A program made the position numbers and the translations under genes. From positions 546,566 to 610,565 of the forward strand of contig NZ_KE383816.1 of assembly GCF_000422305.1 (NCBI RefSeq): a stretch of DNA of 64,000 bases. Reading direction: 5' to 3'. The notes under the pieces are model-generated. The model was not told the DNA's origin and searched no databases. It saw only the letters and a program-made list of their open reading frames with translations. This DNA comes from Luteimonas mephitis DSM 12574. Lineage in GTDB: Bacteria > Pseudomonadota > Gammaproteobacteria > Xanthomonadales > Xanthomonadaceae. This document shows positions 36,094 to 46,476 of the stretch, piece after piece (the first letter of the stretch is position 1; the number at the start of each line of letters is the position of its first letter).

Positions 36094-36435
36094 ATGGCCA
36101 CGCGCTACTACATCGCCATCCCCGATACATCGAAGGCCCGCGCCGCGGGCGAGTTCGCATTCCGCTCGCAGGGCGCCGACGGCATGGCGCAGGAGCTGCA
36201 GGACGCACTGCGCGGCACCGCGCTGTTCGAGCGCTGGCGCGCGACGCAGGACGACCCGGACGCGGTCGACCCGGCGCTCGGCGCCACCGATCCCGCGGCG
36301 ACGGTCGAAGGCCGGCAGGACGACCTGCACATCGACCTGGTCGTGGTCACGTCGATTCCAGGCGCGGTCTTCAAACAGCGCCTGCGCCTGCTCGCCGGCA
36401 GTGCCTGGGAACTGCGCGATGTCTCGGCCGCCTGA
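36094..36435 (+). CDS. Small conserved-looking protein of unknown function
   Basis: A 113-residue cytoplasmic protein beginning MATRYYIAIPDTSKARAAGE. It has an alpha/beta pattern, no signal or membrane segment, and a C-terminal strand-rich part (DDLHIDLVVVTSIPG..). I do not recognise the family. The start is placed at 36094 because upstream in-frame sequence comes from the repeat. It may be co-transcribed with the ATP-binding protein downstream. Confidence 0.72.
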   Translation: MATRYYIAIPDTSKARAAGEFAFRSQGADGMAQELQDALRGTALFERWRATQDDPDAVDPALGATDPAATVEGRQDDLHIDLVVVTSIPGAVFKQRLRLLAGSAWELRDVSAA

Positions 36436-36492
36436 GGGCGGTGGCCGCGATCGGTTTCGATATCCGCCGCTTCGCCTGAACCCGCCAGGCCG

Positions 36493-37197
36493 ATGATCGC
36501 CGACACCCCGCGCACGCCGGTCCTGCTGGCCTGGAGTGGCGGCAAGGACGCGGCGTGGACGCTGCATGCGCTGCGCCAACGCGACGACGTGGAGGTGGTG
36601 GCGCTGCTGTCCAGCATCACCACCGAGTACGGCCGCTCGTCGATGCAGGGCGTGCGTCGCGACGTGCTGCACGCACAGGCCGCCGCTTGCGGGTTGCCGC
36701 TGCTCGAAGCCGGGATTCCTACCAGCTGCGACAACGCCGTCTACGAAGCGGCGATGGCGCACGCGCTGGCCGAGGCAAGCGCGCGCTGGCCCGGATTGCA
36801 CACCGCCGCCTTCGGCGACCTGCTGCTGGAAGACGTCCGCGCCTGGCGCATGGCGCAGTGCGCGCGGATCGGCTGGGAGGTGATGACGCCGCTGTTCGGC
36901 AGCGACACGGCGCAACTGGCGCGCGAGATGGTCGCCGGCGGCCTGCGCGCCACGCTGTGCTGCGTGGACACGCACCAGCTCGACGCCGGGTTCGCCGGAC
37001 GCGCGTTCGACGACGCCCTGCTCGACGCCCTGCCGCCGGGCGTCGACCCGTGCGGCGAAAACGGCGAGTTCCACACCTGCGTTGCCGACGGCCCGATGTT
37101 CACCCGGCCGCTGGCGCTCGAACGCGGCGACACCGTGCTGCGTGACAGCCGTTTCGCCTGCACCGATTTCGCGCTCGGGCCAGCCGCGTCGCGGTAA
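36493..37197 (+). CDS. Diphthine-ammonia ligase-like ATP-binding protein (DUF71/PF01902)
   Basis: N-type ATP pyrophosphatase of 234 residues. The ATP-binding loop SGGKDAAWTLHAL and the family motif GENGEFHTCVADGPMF are both present. Eukaryotic relatives amidate diphthine; bacteria lack diphthamide, so the bacterial substrate is unknown. Start ATG at 36493. Confidence 0.9.
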   Translation: MIADTPRTPVLLAWSGGKDAAWTLHALRQRDDVEVVALLSSITTEYGRSSMQGVRRDVLHAQAAACGLPLLEAGIPTSCDNAVYEAAMAHALAEASARWPGLHTAAFGDLLLEDVRAWRMAQCARIGWEVMTPLFGSDTAQLAREMVAGGLRATLCCVDTHQLDAGFAGRAFDDALLDALPPGVDPCGENGEFHTCVADGPMFTRPLALERGDTVLRDSRFACTDFALGPAASR

Positions 37198-37236
37198 CGC
37201 GCGGCACGCGGCGGGCGCGCCATTCGCAACTGCGGG

Positions 37237-37830
37237 TCAGAACCCGGTCGCGCGCGTCGCGTCGCAGTGCAGGCGCAGGTATTCCAGTGCGTCGTGCACG
37301 CGCTTCGCGGTCGACTCCGCATCCAGGTGGAGCACGGCGTCGTCGCTGTTGCCGGCCAGGCGGATGCGGACTTCGGCGCCGACGCGACGCAGCGCGCGGA
37401 CCGACCCGAAGTGCATGCCTTCCGGGTCCCCGATCAGCGGCCCGCCCAGCAGGTCCGCCAGCGGGGCGTCGGTCGCGTCATCATAGTCCTGCGGATTGCG
37501 CAGCAGCAGCCACGTCCCGGATGCGTCGGCGCGCAGGCGCGACACGCAGGGCTCGACGGGATCCGCCTCCACGATCACCGGCAGCGGGTCGAAGCTGGCG
37601 CGCACGCCCTCGTTCCGCGCCCTGGCGCTTATTTCGGCCATCGGCGTGGACACGTAGCGGTTGCCCGGCAGCATCTGCTGCAGGAACGCCTGCGCACTGG
37701 CGACGCTGCGTCCGCCGTCCGGCGCCGCATCGCCTGCCTCATCCGCCGCCGTGGCGCCGGCCGCAGCCAGCAGCAGCGCCGCCGGCACGACAACGCGCAC
37801 CCATGCGCCGTGTTTTGCCCGCATGCCCAT
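37237..37830 (-). CDS. Periplasmic protein of unknown function
   Basis: A 197-residue product with a signal peptide (VVVPAALLLAAAGATAA). The mature part includes ASAQAFLQQMLPGNRYVST, a DPLPVIVEADPVEPCVSRLRAD segment and a helical C-terminus with a second cysteine (LRLHCDAT). I see no known family. It is downstream of fghA and could be the end of the formaldehyde operon or independent. Confidence 0.78.
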   Translation of the reverse strand: MGMRAKHGAWVRVVVPAALLLAAAGATAADEAGDAAPDGGRSVASAQAFLQQMLPGNRYVSTPMAEISARARNEGVRASFDPLPVIVEADPVEPCVSRLRADASGTWLLLRNPQDYDDATDAPLADLLGGPLIGDPEGMHFGSVRALRRVGAEVRIRLAGNSDDAVLHLDAESTAKRVHDALEYLRLHCDATRATGF

Positions 37831-37867
37831 GCCCCCGAAAGACGCGCCTGGAATCCACGCGCCGCGG

Positions 37868-38698
37868 TCAGCCCTGCATTGCGCGCGCGTGGTGCCCGAT
37901 ATGCTCGCCGATGAAACTGGCGATGAAATAGTAGCTGTGATCGTAGCCGGGCCGGAGGCGCAGCGTCAGGGGGTGGCCCGCCGCCTCGCAGGCGGCCTGC
38001 AGCAGCTGCGGCCGCAGCTGGCCGTCGAGGAATTCGTCGGCGTCGCCCTGCTCGACCAGCAGCGGCAGTTTCTCGCGCGCGGACTTCACCAGTTCGACCG
38101 CGTCGTACTGCTTCCAGGCCTCGCGGTCGTCGCCAAGATAGGCGCTGAACGCCTTCTCGCCCCACGGCACCTGCGATGGCGCGACGATCGGCGAGAACGC
38201 GGACACGCTGCGATAGCGCCCGGGGTTGCGCAGCGCGATCACCAGCGCGCCGTGGCCGCCCATCGAGTGGCCGCTGATCGCACGCGCGCCGGTGGCCGGG
38301 AAGTCTGCTTCAACCAGCGCCGGCAGCTCGTCGACGACGTAGTCGTGCATCCGGTAGTGCGTCGCCCACGGCTGCTGCGTGGCGTTGACGTAGAAGCCGG
38401 CGCCCTGCCCGAGGTCGTAGGCGTCATCGTTGGCCACGCCGTCGCCGCGCGGGCTGGTGTCAGGGGCAACCAGGATGATCCCGTGTTCGGCGGCGTAGCG
38501 CTGCGCGCCGGCCTTGGTGATGAAGTTCTGTTCGTTGCAGGTCAGCCCCGACAGCCAGTACAGCACCGGGCACGGGCCGTGCGCGGCCTGCGGCGGCAGG
38601 TACACGCCCACGGTCATGTCGCAGCCCAGCGCGTCGGAGCGATGGCGATAAACGTCCTGCCAGCCGTTGAAGCAGGCGCGATGTTCGATGCGTTCCAT
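37868..38698 (-). CDS. fghA: S-formylglutathione hydrolase
   Basis: Hydrolyses S-formylglutathione to formate and glutathione, the second step of glutathione-dependent formaldehyde detoxification. The 276 residues show [21 protein letters not shown], the nucleophile [10 protein letters not shown] (about 150), Asp in QGDADEFL, and His in [16 protein letters not shown]. Length and all catalytic residues are normal. It follows adhC in the same direction. Confidence 0.96.
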   Translation of the reverse strand: MERIEHRACFNGWQDVYRHRSDALGCDMTVGVYLPPQAAHGPCPVLYWLSGLTCNEQNFITKAGAQRYAAEHGIILVAPDTSPRGDGVANDDAYDLGQGAGFYVNATQQPWATHYRMHDYVVDELPALVEADFPATGARAISGHSMGGHGALVIALRNPGRYRSVSAFSPIVAPSQVPWGEKAFSAYLGDDREAWKQYDAVELVKSAREKLPLLVEQGDADEFLDGQLRPQLLQAACEAAGHPLTLRLRPGYDHSYYFIASFIGEHIGHHARAMQG

Positions 38699-38820
38699 TC
38701 GGTGTCCTCCAGGTATCCGGTGCGAAACCGGCCTCGCGCTCGCGCGAGGACATTGATCGTGGCGCGAGCCGGTGGCTCGCCAGCGTCCTTCCCCGCCCGG
38801 CGGGCGGGCGAAGGGATCGG
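38699..38820. repeat. adhC-fghA gap with a GCGAGCCGGTGGCTCGC palindrome
   Basis: GCGAGCCGGTGGCTCGC (38764-38780) followed by GTCCTTCCCC matches GCGAGCCAGTGGCTCGC and GTCTTCCCC at 28815-28842. It lies within an operon and could affect message stability. Confidence 0.65.
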
Positions 38821-39954
<1,134 letters not shown>

Positions 39955-40230
39955 TTATCTGAGGTAGGAGCGGACCAGCGCGATGGCGTCATCGACGCTG
40001 GCCTGGCGTTGTTCGGGCGTGGCAGCGGGCTGCGCAAGCTCCTCGCGCAAATGGCTTTCCAGCACGCCGGACATCAACCCGTTGACCGCGCCGCGGATGG
40101 CCGCGATCTGCTGCAGCACGGGCGCGCAGTCGCTGCCGCCCTCGAGCGCGCGTTCAAGCGCGTCGAGCTGGCCGCGGACACGGCGCACGCGCGTCAGGAC
40201 GCGCTTCTTTTCCTCGGGGCTGTGGGGCAT
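39955..40230 (-). CDS. frmR: Formaldehyde-responsive repressor FrmR (CsoR/RcnR family)
   Basis: Small helical DNA-binding protein of 91 residues that represses the frm operon until formaldehyde is present. Residues used for formaldehyde sensing in E. coli FrmR are conserved: Pro2, Cys35 (GGSDCAPV) and His60 (VLESHLREE). The start at 40230 is required to put Pro at position 2. It is the first gene of frmR-adhC-fghA, and a palindrome at 40247-40263 lies 16 bases upstream. Confidence 0.93.
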   Translation of the reverse strand: MPHSPEEKKRVLTRVRRVRGQLDALERALEGGSDCAPVLQQIAAIRGAVNGLMSGVLESHLREELAQPAATPEQRQASVDDAIALVRSYLR

Positions 40231-40246
40231 CGGGCTGCGCCAGCGG

Positions 40247-40263
40247 ATACTGGCCCCCAGTAT
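40247..40263. promoter_or_regulatory. Palindromic FrmR operator overlapping the frmR promoter
   Basis: ATACTGGCCCCCAGTAT is a perfect palindrome (arms ATACTGG and CCAGTAT, central CCC). The GC tract between AT-rich ends is typical of CsoR/RcnR/FrmR sites. On the minus strand TATACT (40264-40259) looks like the -10 box, so the bound repressor would block transcription. Confidence 0.78.
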
Positions 40264-40294
40264 ATGGCAACGCCGCGGGAAGAGCATCATTCCC

Positions 40295-40361
40295 GCAGGA
40301 GCGCCCCATGGGCGCGATCGCATTCCCGGCAAAAGCCATCGCGCCCATGGGGCGCTCCTGC
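40295..40361. repeat. REP-like inverted repeat, family A (copy 2)
   Basis: GCAGGAGCGCCCCATGGGCG and its complement around a loop of about 20 bases, between the frmR promoter and the 3' end of the GST gene. Confidence 0.92.
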
Positions 40362-40415
40362 GGGCAGCGACCGCGGGGTCGTCCCCGGATCAAGGGTCGG
40401 GGGCGTAGACCCGAC

Positions 40416-41045
40416 CTACGGCAGCAGCGCGTCGTCCAGCGCCGCGGCGCGCTGCGCGGCCTCGCGTGCGCGCAGGCGCGTCGCGTATTCGACGAACGCC
40501 GGCCGCTCGGGCAGGGTCTTGAACATCAGCCCCCACGAGACCTGGCTGCCGACGTACACATCGGCGGCGGTGAACTGTTCGCCCAGCAGCCACGGCGACG
40601 CCGACGCGACTGCGATCTCCAAGGTGTCGACAGTCTGTTCGAAGCTGCCGTAACCCACCATGCCGGCGCGCTCGGCGGGTGCCAGCAGGCCCATCGCCTT
40701 GGCCGACACCGCGGCCTCGACCGGTCCTGCAGCGAAGAACATCCAGCGGTAGTAAGGGCCACGCAGCGGGTCGCCGTGCGCCGGCGCCAGCCCGGCTTCG
40801 GGGAAGGCGTCGGCGAGGTAGGCGCAGATCGCCGCGCCCTCGGTGACCACCACGCCGCGGTGCACGATCGCGGGCACCTTGCCCATCGGATTGATCGCCA
40901 GGTAGTCGGGCGACTTCTGCGAACCGTCGAACGCCAGCACCTGCGTCCGGTAGGGCTGACCGACCTCCTCCAGCATCCAGCGCACGATGCGTCCGCGCGA
41001 CTGCGGGTTGGTGTAGAAGGCGAGTTCATCGCGGTCGTGGGCCAT
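40416..41045 (-). CDS. Glutathione S-transferase family protein
   Basis: GST of 209 residues with thioredoxin-fold N-terminus (FYTNPQSRGRIVRWMLEEVG, NPMGKVPAIV) and the helical C-terminal domain (WLLGEQFTAADVYVGSQ). A Ser or Tyr in the first segment is the likely activating residue. Substrate is unknown. The ATG at 41045 is used; GTG at 41054 is possible. It is the last gene of a possible gshA-ppc-GST run, separated from ppc by a repeat. Confidence 0.9.
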   Translation of the reverse strand: MAHDRDELAFYTNPQSRGRIVRWMLEEVGQPYRTQVLAFDGSQKSPDYLAINPMGKVPAIVHRGVVVTEGAAICAYLADAFPEAGLAPAHGDPLRGPYYRWMFFAAGPVEAAVSAKAMGLLAPAERAGMVGYGSFEQTVDTLEIAVASASPWLLGEQFTAADVYVGSQVSWGLMFKTLPERPAFVEYATRLRAREAAQRAAALDDALLP

Positions 41046-41098
41046 GGGCGGCACTCCGAGTCGAAGGGGTTTCCGAGTCTAAATCCCCCCGCTGCAAT

Positions 41099-41174
41099 GT
41101 AGGAGCGGCTTCAGCCGCGAACTCTTGCCATTCCGGTCGCCGCGCGAAAAGCTCGCGGCTGAAGCCGCTCCTGC
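41099..41174. repeat. REP-like inverted repeat, family B, after ppc
   Basis: GTAGGAGCGGCTTCAGCCGC and its complement with a loop of about 27 bases. It lies 12 bases past the ppc stop, in its 3' untranslated region. Confidence 0.92.
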
Positions 41175-41186
41175 AAGTGGCCTATG

Positions 41187-43949
41187 TCAACCGGTGTTCT
41201 GGATCCCCGCCGCGATCCCGTTCACCGTCGCCAGCAGCGCGCGCAGGGTGTCGTCGTCCTGGCGGCCGTCGGCGCGCCAGCGGCGCAGCAGCTCGACCTG
41301 CAGCAGGCTGATCGGGTCGACGTAGGGATTGCGCAGCCGGATCGACAGCCGCAGCCGCGGGTCGCCGCTGAGCAGCGCGTCCTCGTCGCGGATCGCAAGC
41401 AGGGTGTCGCGGGTGCGCGCGAACTCGTCGGCGATGCCCGGGAACAGCGCCGCGTGTTCGCCGGCCAGTCGCGAATAGCGTTCGAAGATCGCCAGGTCCG
41501 ACTTGGCCAGCGTCATCTCCATGTCGTCGAGCAGGGTGCCGAAGAACGGCCAGTCGCGCGCCATCTCCGCCATCGCGTCGCGGCCGTGCGTCTCGACGCC
41601 GTGCTGCAGCGCGCGGCCAACGCCGTACCAGGCGGTCAGCCCGGAGCGGTTCTGCGCCCATGCGAACACCCACGGGATCGCGCGCAGCCCGCGGATGCCG
41701 GCGTCGCGGCGCCGCGAGGGACGCGAGCCGATGTGCAGGCGTTCGATCACGTCGATCGGGGTGGCGGCGCGGAAGTAGTCGTCGAAGCGCGGCTCGTCGT
41801 AGACCAGCGCGCGGTAATGCGCGCGCGCCACGCCGGCCAGCCCGGACGCGATCTCGCGCCAATGTGCCTCGCGCGGGTCCGGCGCGCGCGGGCGCAGGCT
41901 GGCCTGCATCACCGCCGCGGTGGCCTGCTCCAGGTTGCGCAGCGCCAGCGCGCGGATGCCGTACTTGCGGTGGATCACCTCGCCCTGCTCGGTCATGCGC
42001 AGGCTGCCGTCGACCGAGCCGCGCGGCGCGGCCATCACCGCGCGGCTGGTCTTGCCGCCGCCGCGGCTGACCGAGCCGCCGCGGCCGTGGAAGAAGACGA
42101 TGCGCACGCCCGATGCCTGCGCCAGCGCGGTCAACGCCACCTGGGTCTGCTGCAACGCCCAGCGCGAGGCCAGCAGGCCGCCGTCCTTGGCGCTGTCGGA
42201 GTAGCCGAGCATCACCGTCTGCCGGTCCCCGCGCGTGCGCAGGTGGTCGCGGTAGACGGGATCGTCGAACAGCGCGCGCATCACTGCCGGCGCGGCGTCC
42301 AGGTCGGCCACGGTCTCGAACAGCGGCGCGACGTCCAGCGGCACCGCACTGCCTTCGACGCAGCCGGCGATCCGCGCCAGCGCCAGCACCGCCAGCGCGT
42401 CGGCGGCGTTGCGGGCCATGCTGATGATGTACAGCCCGATCGCGTCGTTGCCGTGCGTGCGGCGCAGTTCGCGCGCTTCGCGGAACACGGCCAGCGTCGA
42501 TGCGGCAACGTCACCGCCCGCACCCGCCGGCGCATTCGTCTTTCCGGTCGCTGCGCCGGCGATCACCTCGTGCAGGCGCTTGACCTGCGCATCCAGCGGC
42601 CTCGACGCCCAGCCAGGATCGTCGAGCAGCGTCGCCAGCGCTTCCTCGTGCACCGCCGAATCCTGCCGCAGGTCGAGCGCGGCGAGGTGGAAACCGAAGC
42701 CGCGCGCGCGCCGCAGCACGCGCTGCAGCGCGAAGCGCCCGGCATGCTCGCCACGATGGTGGACGAGGCTGGCGTCGGCCAGTTCCAGGTCGGCGATGAA
42801 GTCGTCGATGCCCTCGTACCCGTGCGCCTGCTGCGCCCCTGTGGCCGCGAGCTTGGCGCCCATCAGCTCGAACAGCACCCGGTACGGCATGTCGGCGCGG
42901 CGCGGCGCGATCGCCGCGGCCACGCCGGGCCACTGCGCGGCATACGCATCGATGCGCGCGATCAGCGCATCGTCGACGCCGACCTGCCCGAGCGACTGGG
43001 TCAGCACGCCGCCCAGCGCGCGCAGGTCGGCGCGGTACTGCGCCAGCGCCAGCGCGCGCTGCGCGTCGAGCGCCGCGCGCATGGTCCCGGCGTTGACGTT
43101 CGGGTTGCCGTCCATGTCGCCGCCCACCCAGGTCCCGAAGCGCAGCAGCTTCGGCACCGCGAGGCGCTGGCCGTAGACCGCCTCGATCGCGTCGGCGAAC
43201 GTTTCGTAGAACACCGGAAGCGTGCGGTACAGCACGTGGGCGAGGTAGAACCCCACGTGCTCCACCTCGTCCTGCACGGTCGGCTTGAGCGATGGCGCTT
43301 CGGCGGTCTGCCAGGTCGAGGTCAGCGCCAGGCGGATACGGGCTTCGTCGGAACGACGCTCGGGCGGCGTGCGCCCGCGGTCGATGTCGGCGACCAGCCG
43401 CTCGACGATGGTGCGCTCCTTGTCGAGCAGCGCGCGGCGCACGATCTCGGTGGGGTGCGCGGTGAACACCGGTTCGACCGACAGCCGCGGCAGGAACGCG
43501 GCGAGTTCGTCGAACGTCACCCCGGCATCGCGCAGCCCGCGCAACACCGCCTCGAGCCCGCCCGGCTGCGGCGCGTCGCCGCTGCGCTGGTGGTCGCGGC
43601 GACGGCGGATGCGATGCACGCGCTCGGCGAGGTTGGTGGCGCCGAAGTAGGCGGCGAAGGCACGCACCAGCGCGTCGGCATCTTCCAGCGCGACATCCGC
43701 AAGGCGCCGGGCCAGCGCGTCGACCGGCGCGCCGTCCTCGCGCCGGGCGATGGCCATGCGCCGTACCGACTCGACCTGCTCGAGGAAGGCGGGCGACTGC
43801 TGCTCGGCCAGCATCTGCCCGACCATCGCGCCGAGCCGGCGCACGTCGTCGCGCAGCAGCGCGTCGGTCGGGACGAATTCGATTTCGCGCAGCGGCACGG
43901 AGTTGTCGCGGGAGCCAGGAACGTCGGCGGTCGATTCGGGTGTGCTCAT
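41187..43949 (-). CDS. ppc: Phosphoenolpyruvate carboxylase
   Basis: Fixes bicarbonate onto phosphoenolpyruvate to make oxaloacetate, refilling the TCA cycle. The 920 residues contain the catalytic VFTAHPTE (His about 165), the GGDMDGNPNV motif, GYSDSAKDGG, and the glycine loop FFHGRGGSVSRGGG. The C-terminus ..NGIAAGIQNTG is normal. It follows gshA by 60 bases on the same strand. Confidence 0.97.
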   Translation of the reverse strand: MSTPESTADVPGSRDNSVPLREIEFVPTDALLRDDVRRLGAMVGQMLAEQQSPAFLEQVESVRRMAIARREDGAPVDALARRLADVALEDADALVRAFAAYFGATNLAERVHRIRRRRDHQRSGDAPQPGGLEAVLRGLRDAGVTFDELAAFLPRLSVEPVFTAHPTEIVRRALLDKERTIVERLVADIDRGRTPPERRSDEARIRLALTSTWQTAEAPSLKPTVQDEVEHVGFYLAHVLYRTLPVFYETFADAIEAVYGQRLAVPKLLRFGTWVGGDMDGNPNVNAGTMRAALDAQRALALAQYRADLRALGGVLTQSLGQVGVDDALIARIDAYAAQWPGVAAAIAPRRADMPYRVLFELMGAKLAATGAQQAHGYEGIDDFIADLELADASLVHHRGEHAGRFALQRVLRRARGFGFHLAALDLRQDSAVHEEALATLLDDPGWASRPLDAQVKRLHEVIAGAATGKTNAPAGAGGDVAASTLAVFREARELRRTHGNDAIGLYIISMARNAADALAVLALARIAGCVEGSAVPLDVAPLFETVADLDAAPAVMRALFDDPVYRDHLRTRGDRQTVMLGYSDSAKDGGLLASRWALQQTQVALTALAQASGVRIVFFHGRGGSVSRGGGKTSRAVMAAPRGSVDGSLRMTEQGEVIHRKYGIRALALRNLEQATAAVMQASLRPRAPDPREAHWREIASGLAGVARAHYRALVYDEPRFDDYFRAATPIDVIERLHIGSRPSRRRDAGIRGLRAIPWVFAWAQNRSGLTAWYGVGRALQHGVETHGRDAMAEMARDWPFFGTLLDDMEMTLAKSDLAIFERYSRLAGEHAALFPGIADEFARTRDTLLAIRDEDALLSGDPRLRLSIRLRNPYVDPISLLQVELLRRWRADGRQDDDTLRALLATVNGIAAGIQNTG

Positions 43950-44009
43950 CCCCGAAGCCTACATGGCGCGGCGCGACGGCCGCGGCAAGGCCGGCGCAGG
44001 CGCGGGCAA

Positions 44010-45374
44010 TCAGTAGGCGAACTCGCGGAACACCGGATCCACGCTGCCGTTCCATTCGCCGTGGAACAGCGCCAGCTTGCGCTCGGCCGGGGTCTCGTTG
44101 GCTTCGGCGGCCTCGACCAGGGTCGCGAGGAAGAGGCTTTCGTCGGCGCCATTGCCGTTGAGCCGCGCGCGGCGGCGCAGGCCGGCGGCGGAAATCTTCA
44201 GCGCCTCCAGCGCCAGTTCGCGCACGGTCGCGCCGCGGAACGGCAGCTTCAACGCCCGCTTCGGCACGCCGTCGCGCAGCGCATTGCGCTCTTCGAGGGT
44301 GAAGTCCTTCACCAGGTCCCACGCCGCATCGAGTGCCTCGTCGTCGTACAGCAGCCCGACCCAGAACGCCGGCAGCGCGCACAGCCGGTTCCACGGGCCG
44401 CCGTCGGCGCCGCGCATTTCCAGATACTTCTTCATCCGCACTTCGGGGAAGGCGGTGGTCATGTGGTCCGACCAGTCGACCAGCGTCGGCAGCGCGCCCG
44501 GCAGCACGGGCAGCCTGCCGCGCATGAAGTCGCGGAAGCTCTGCCCGCTGGCGTCGTGGTAGGTCCCGTCGCGGTAGCTGAAGTACATCGGCACGTCGAG
44601 CAGGTAATCGACGTAGCGTTCGTAGCCGAAGCCGTCCTCGAACACGAAGTCGAGCATGCCGGTGCGATCGGGGTCGGTGTCGGTCCAGATGTGCGAGCGG
44701 TAGCTGAGGTAGCCGTTGGGCCTGCCTTCGGTGAACGGCGAATCGGCGAACAGCGCGGTCGCGACCGGCTGCAGCGCCAGCGACACGCGGAACTTCTTCA
44801 CCATGTCCGCTTCGCTGGCGAAATCGAGGTTGACCTGCACCGTGCAGGTGCGGGTCATCATGTCGAGGCCGAGGTCGCCGACCTTCGGCATGTAGGCACG
44901 CATGATCGCGTAGCGGCCCTTGGGCATCCACGGCATGTCCTGGCGCCGCCACTTGGGCTGGAAGCCCATGCCGAGGAATCCGAGGCCGCGCTCGTCGGCC
45001 ACGGTCTTGACCTCGCGCAGGTGGCCGTCGACCTCGCTGCAGGTCTGGTGGATGTTTTCCAGCGGCGCGCCCGACAGCTCCAGCTGGCCGGCAGGCTCAA
45101 GCGTGACCGAGGCGCCGTCGCGCAGCAGCGCGATGGTGCGGCCGTTCTCGTCGACCCGCTCCCAGCCGAAGCGCGTCAGCCCCCGCAGCAGCGACTCTAT
45201 GCCGCGCTCGCCGTCGAACTCCGGCGGACGCAGGTCGTCGAGGCGGAAGCCGAACTTCTCGTGCTCGGTGCCGATGCGCCAGTCGGCCTTCGGCTTCTCG
45301 CCGGAGGCAATGTAGTCGACGAGCTGGTCGCGGCCGGTGATCGGCGTCGCGCTGGCGTGGCTTGGGCTGGACAT
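44010..45374 (-). CDS. gshA: Glutamate-cysteine ligase (plant/proteobacterial GSH1 type)
   Basis: First step of glutathione synthesis: glutamate plus cysteine with ATP. About 454 residues of the class shared with plants and alphaproteobacteria, not the E. coli class. Features are [12 protein letters not shown], the region [40 protein letters not shown] and [13 protein letters not shown]. The start at 45374 (MSSPSHAS) is chosen over GTG at 45380. A TATAGT -10-like box lies at 45432-45437. The formaldehyde operon and GST in the window depend on glutathione. Confidence 0.94.
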   Translation of the reverse strand: MSSPSHASATPITGRDQLVDYIASGEKPKADWRIGTEHEKFGFRLDDLRPPEFDGERGIESLLRGLTRFGWERVDENGRTIALLRDGASVTLEPAGQLELSGAPLENIHQTCSEVDGHLREVKTVADERGLGFLGMGFQPKWRRQDMPWMPKGRYAIMRAYMPKVGDLGLDMMTRTCTVQVNLDFASEADMVKKFRVSLALQPVATALFADSPFTEGRPNGYLSYRSHIWTDTDPDRTGMLDFVFEDGFGYERYVDYLLDVPMYFSYRDGTYHDASGQSFRDFMRGRLPVLPGALPTLVDWSDHMTTAFPEVRMKKYLEMRGADGGPWNRLCALPAFWVGLLYDDEALDAAWDLVKDFTLEERNALRDGVPKRALKLPFRGATVRELALEALKISAAGLRRRARLNGNGADESLFLATLVEAAEANETPAERKLALFHGEWNGSVDPVFREFAY

Positions 45375-45628
45375 GCGCACCCGTTCGGGGGGAAAGGCGG
45401 TCGATGCCCGGGGTGCGGGCGCCGTGCCGGCACTATAGCGGCCCGCTCATGGCCCGGTGTTGCCATGCGTGGGATGGAGCAGGCCCGTTGCGCGCAACAA
45501 TCGGGGCATGGGCGCTCGCGCCGTCAAGGCGCGAAACGCTTTCGATGTTGAAAGCAGAGGCAACTCGCTGCGTTCGCACCACGCCCACGCGGGCGGGAGT
45601 CCGGGCTTTGCCTTCGAAGGAATCGCCC

Positions 45629-46264
45629 CTAGAGCGCCAGCCAGCGCCCCACGACCCCGCGCGCCTCCTCGACGCCCTGCTTCGACTCGCCCGAGAACGT
45701 CTGCACGCTGACTGTGTCGCCGTACGCGCCCGACAGCTCGCGCCGCACCGCCTGCAGGGTGTTGCCGGCGGCGCCGCGGCCGAGCTTGTCGGCCTTGGTC
45801 AGCAGCGCATGCGCCGGCAGGCCGCGCTGCACGGCGTAACCAAGCATCTGCCGGTCGTAATCCTTGAGCGGATGGCGGATGTCCATCACCACCACCAGTC
45901 CGCGCAGCGCCATGCGGCTGCCGAAGTAGCCATCGAGGAAGGCCTGCCAGTGCGCCTGCAGGTCCTGCGGGACCTTGGCGTAGCCATAACCGGGCAGGTC
46001 GACCAGGTAGCGGGCCTCTTCGGGCGCGACGTCGGCCGCGCCGCCGCTGCCGGCGGTGACGTCGAAGAACACCAGCTGCTGGGTGCGGCCGGGGGTCTTG
46101 GAAACGCGGGCCAGCGCGTTCTGCTGGCACAGGGCGTTGAGGGCGCTGGACTTGCCGGCGTTGGAGCGGCCGGCGAACGCGACCTCGAAGCCGCCGTCGG
46201 GCGGCAGCTGGCGCGGGGTGTGGGCGGCGAGCAGGTAGCGCGCGCGGGCGAGCGGATTGGACAT
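45629..46264 (-). CDS. engB: Ribosome biogenesis GTP-binding protein EngB/YsxC
   Basis: Essential-type GTPase in large-subunit ribosome assembly, 211 residues. G1 GRSNAGKSS, G3 DLPGYGYAK, and G4 TKADK are all present. Start ATG at 46264 gives MSNPLARARYLL. It is divergent from the cytochrome c4 gene. Confidence 0.95.
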   Translation of the reverse strand: MSNPLARARYLLAAHTPRQLPPDGGFEVAFAGRSNAGKSSALNALCQQNALARVSKTPGRTQQLVFFDVTAGSGGAADVAPEEARYLVDLPGYGYAKVPQDLQAHWQAFLDGYFGSRMALRGLVVVMDIRHPLKDYDRQMLGYAVQRGLPAHALLTKADKLGRGAAGNTLQAVRRELSGAYGDTVSVQTFSGESKQGVEEARGVVGRWLAL

Positions 46265-46360
46265 GCCGCTAGGATCGCACACGGCCGCGGGCCGGGCGGC
46301 GCGGGGCCGACGCTGCCGCGCCGTCGATGGCAACGCGGACCCGCAGGCGCCGCGCACGGT

Positions 46361-46390
46361 TTGACCGGACTTGCGGCGCGCGACGATAAT
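46361..46390 (+). promoter_or_regulatory. Putative sigma-70 promoter of the cytochrome c4 gene
   Basis: TTGACC (46361-46366) and GATAAT (46385-46390) are spaced by 18 bases. This gives a leader of about 80 bases before the ATG at 46477. Confidence 0.6.
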
Positions 46391-46476
46391 TCCGGGTTCA
46401 AGCGGGCGCGATTCGCCCCCGCAGTGCCGCGCCGGCCGGGGGCCTGCGCGTTTTCATGGAATCCGGAGCCCAGCTC

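Noticed and set aside
41184..45551. A 1455-codon open frame on the plus strand across ppc and gshA
   Set aside because: It is antisense to two clear genes. Its translation is His/Gln/Arg-rich, as expected of the complementary frame of high-GC coding DNA.
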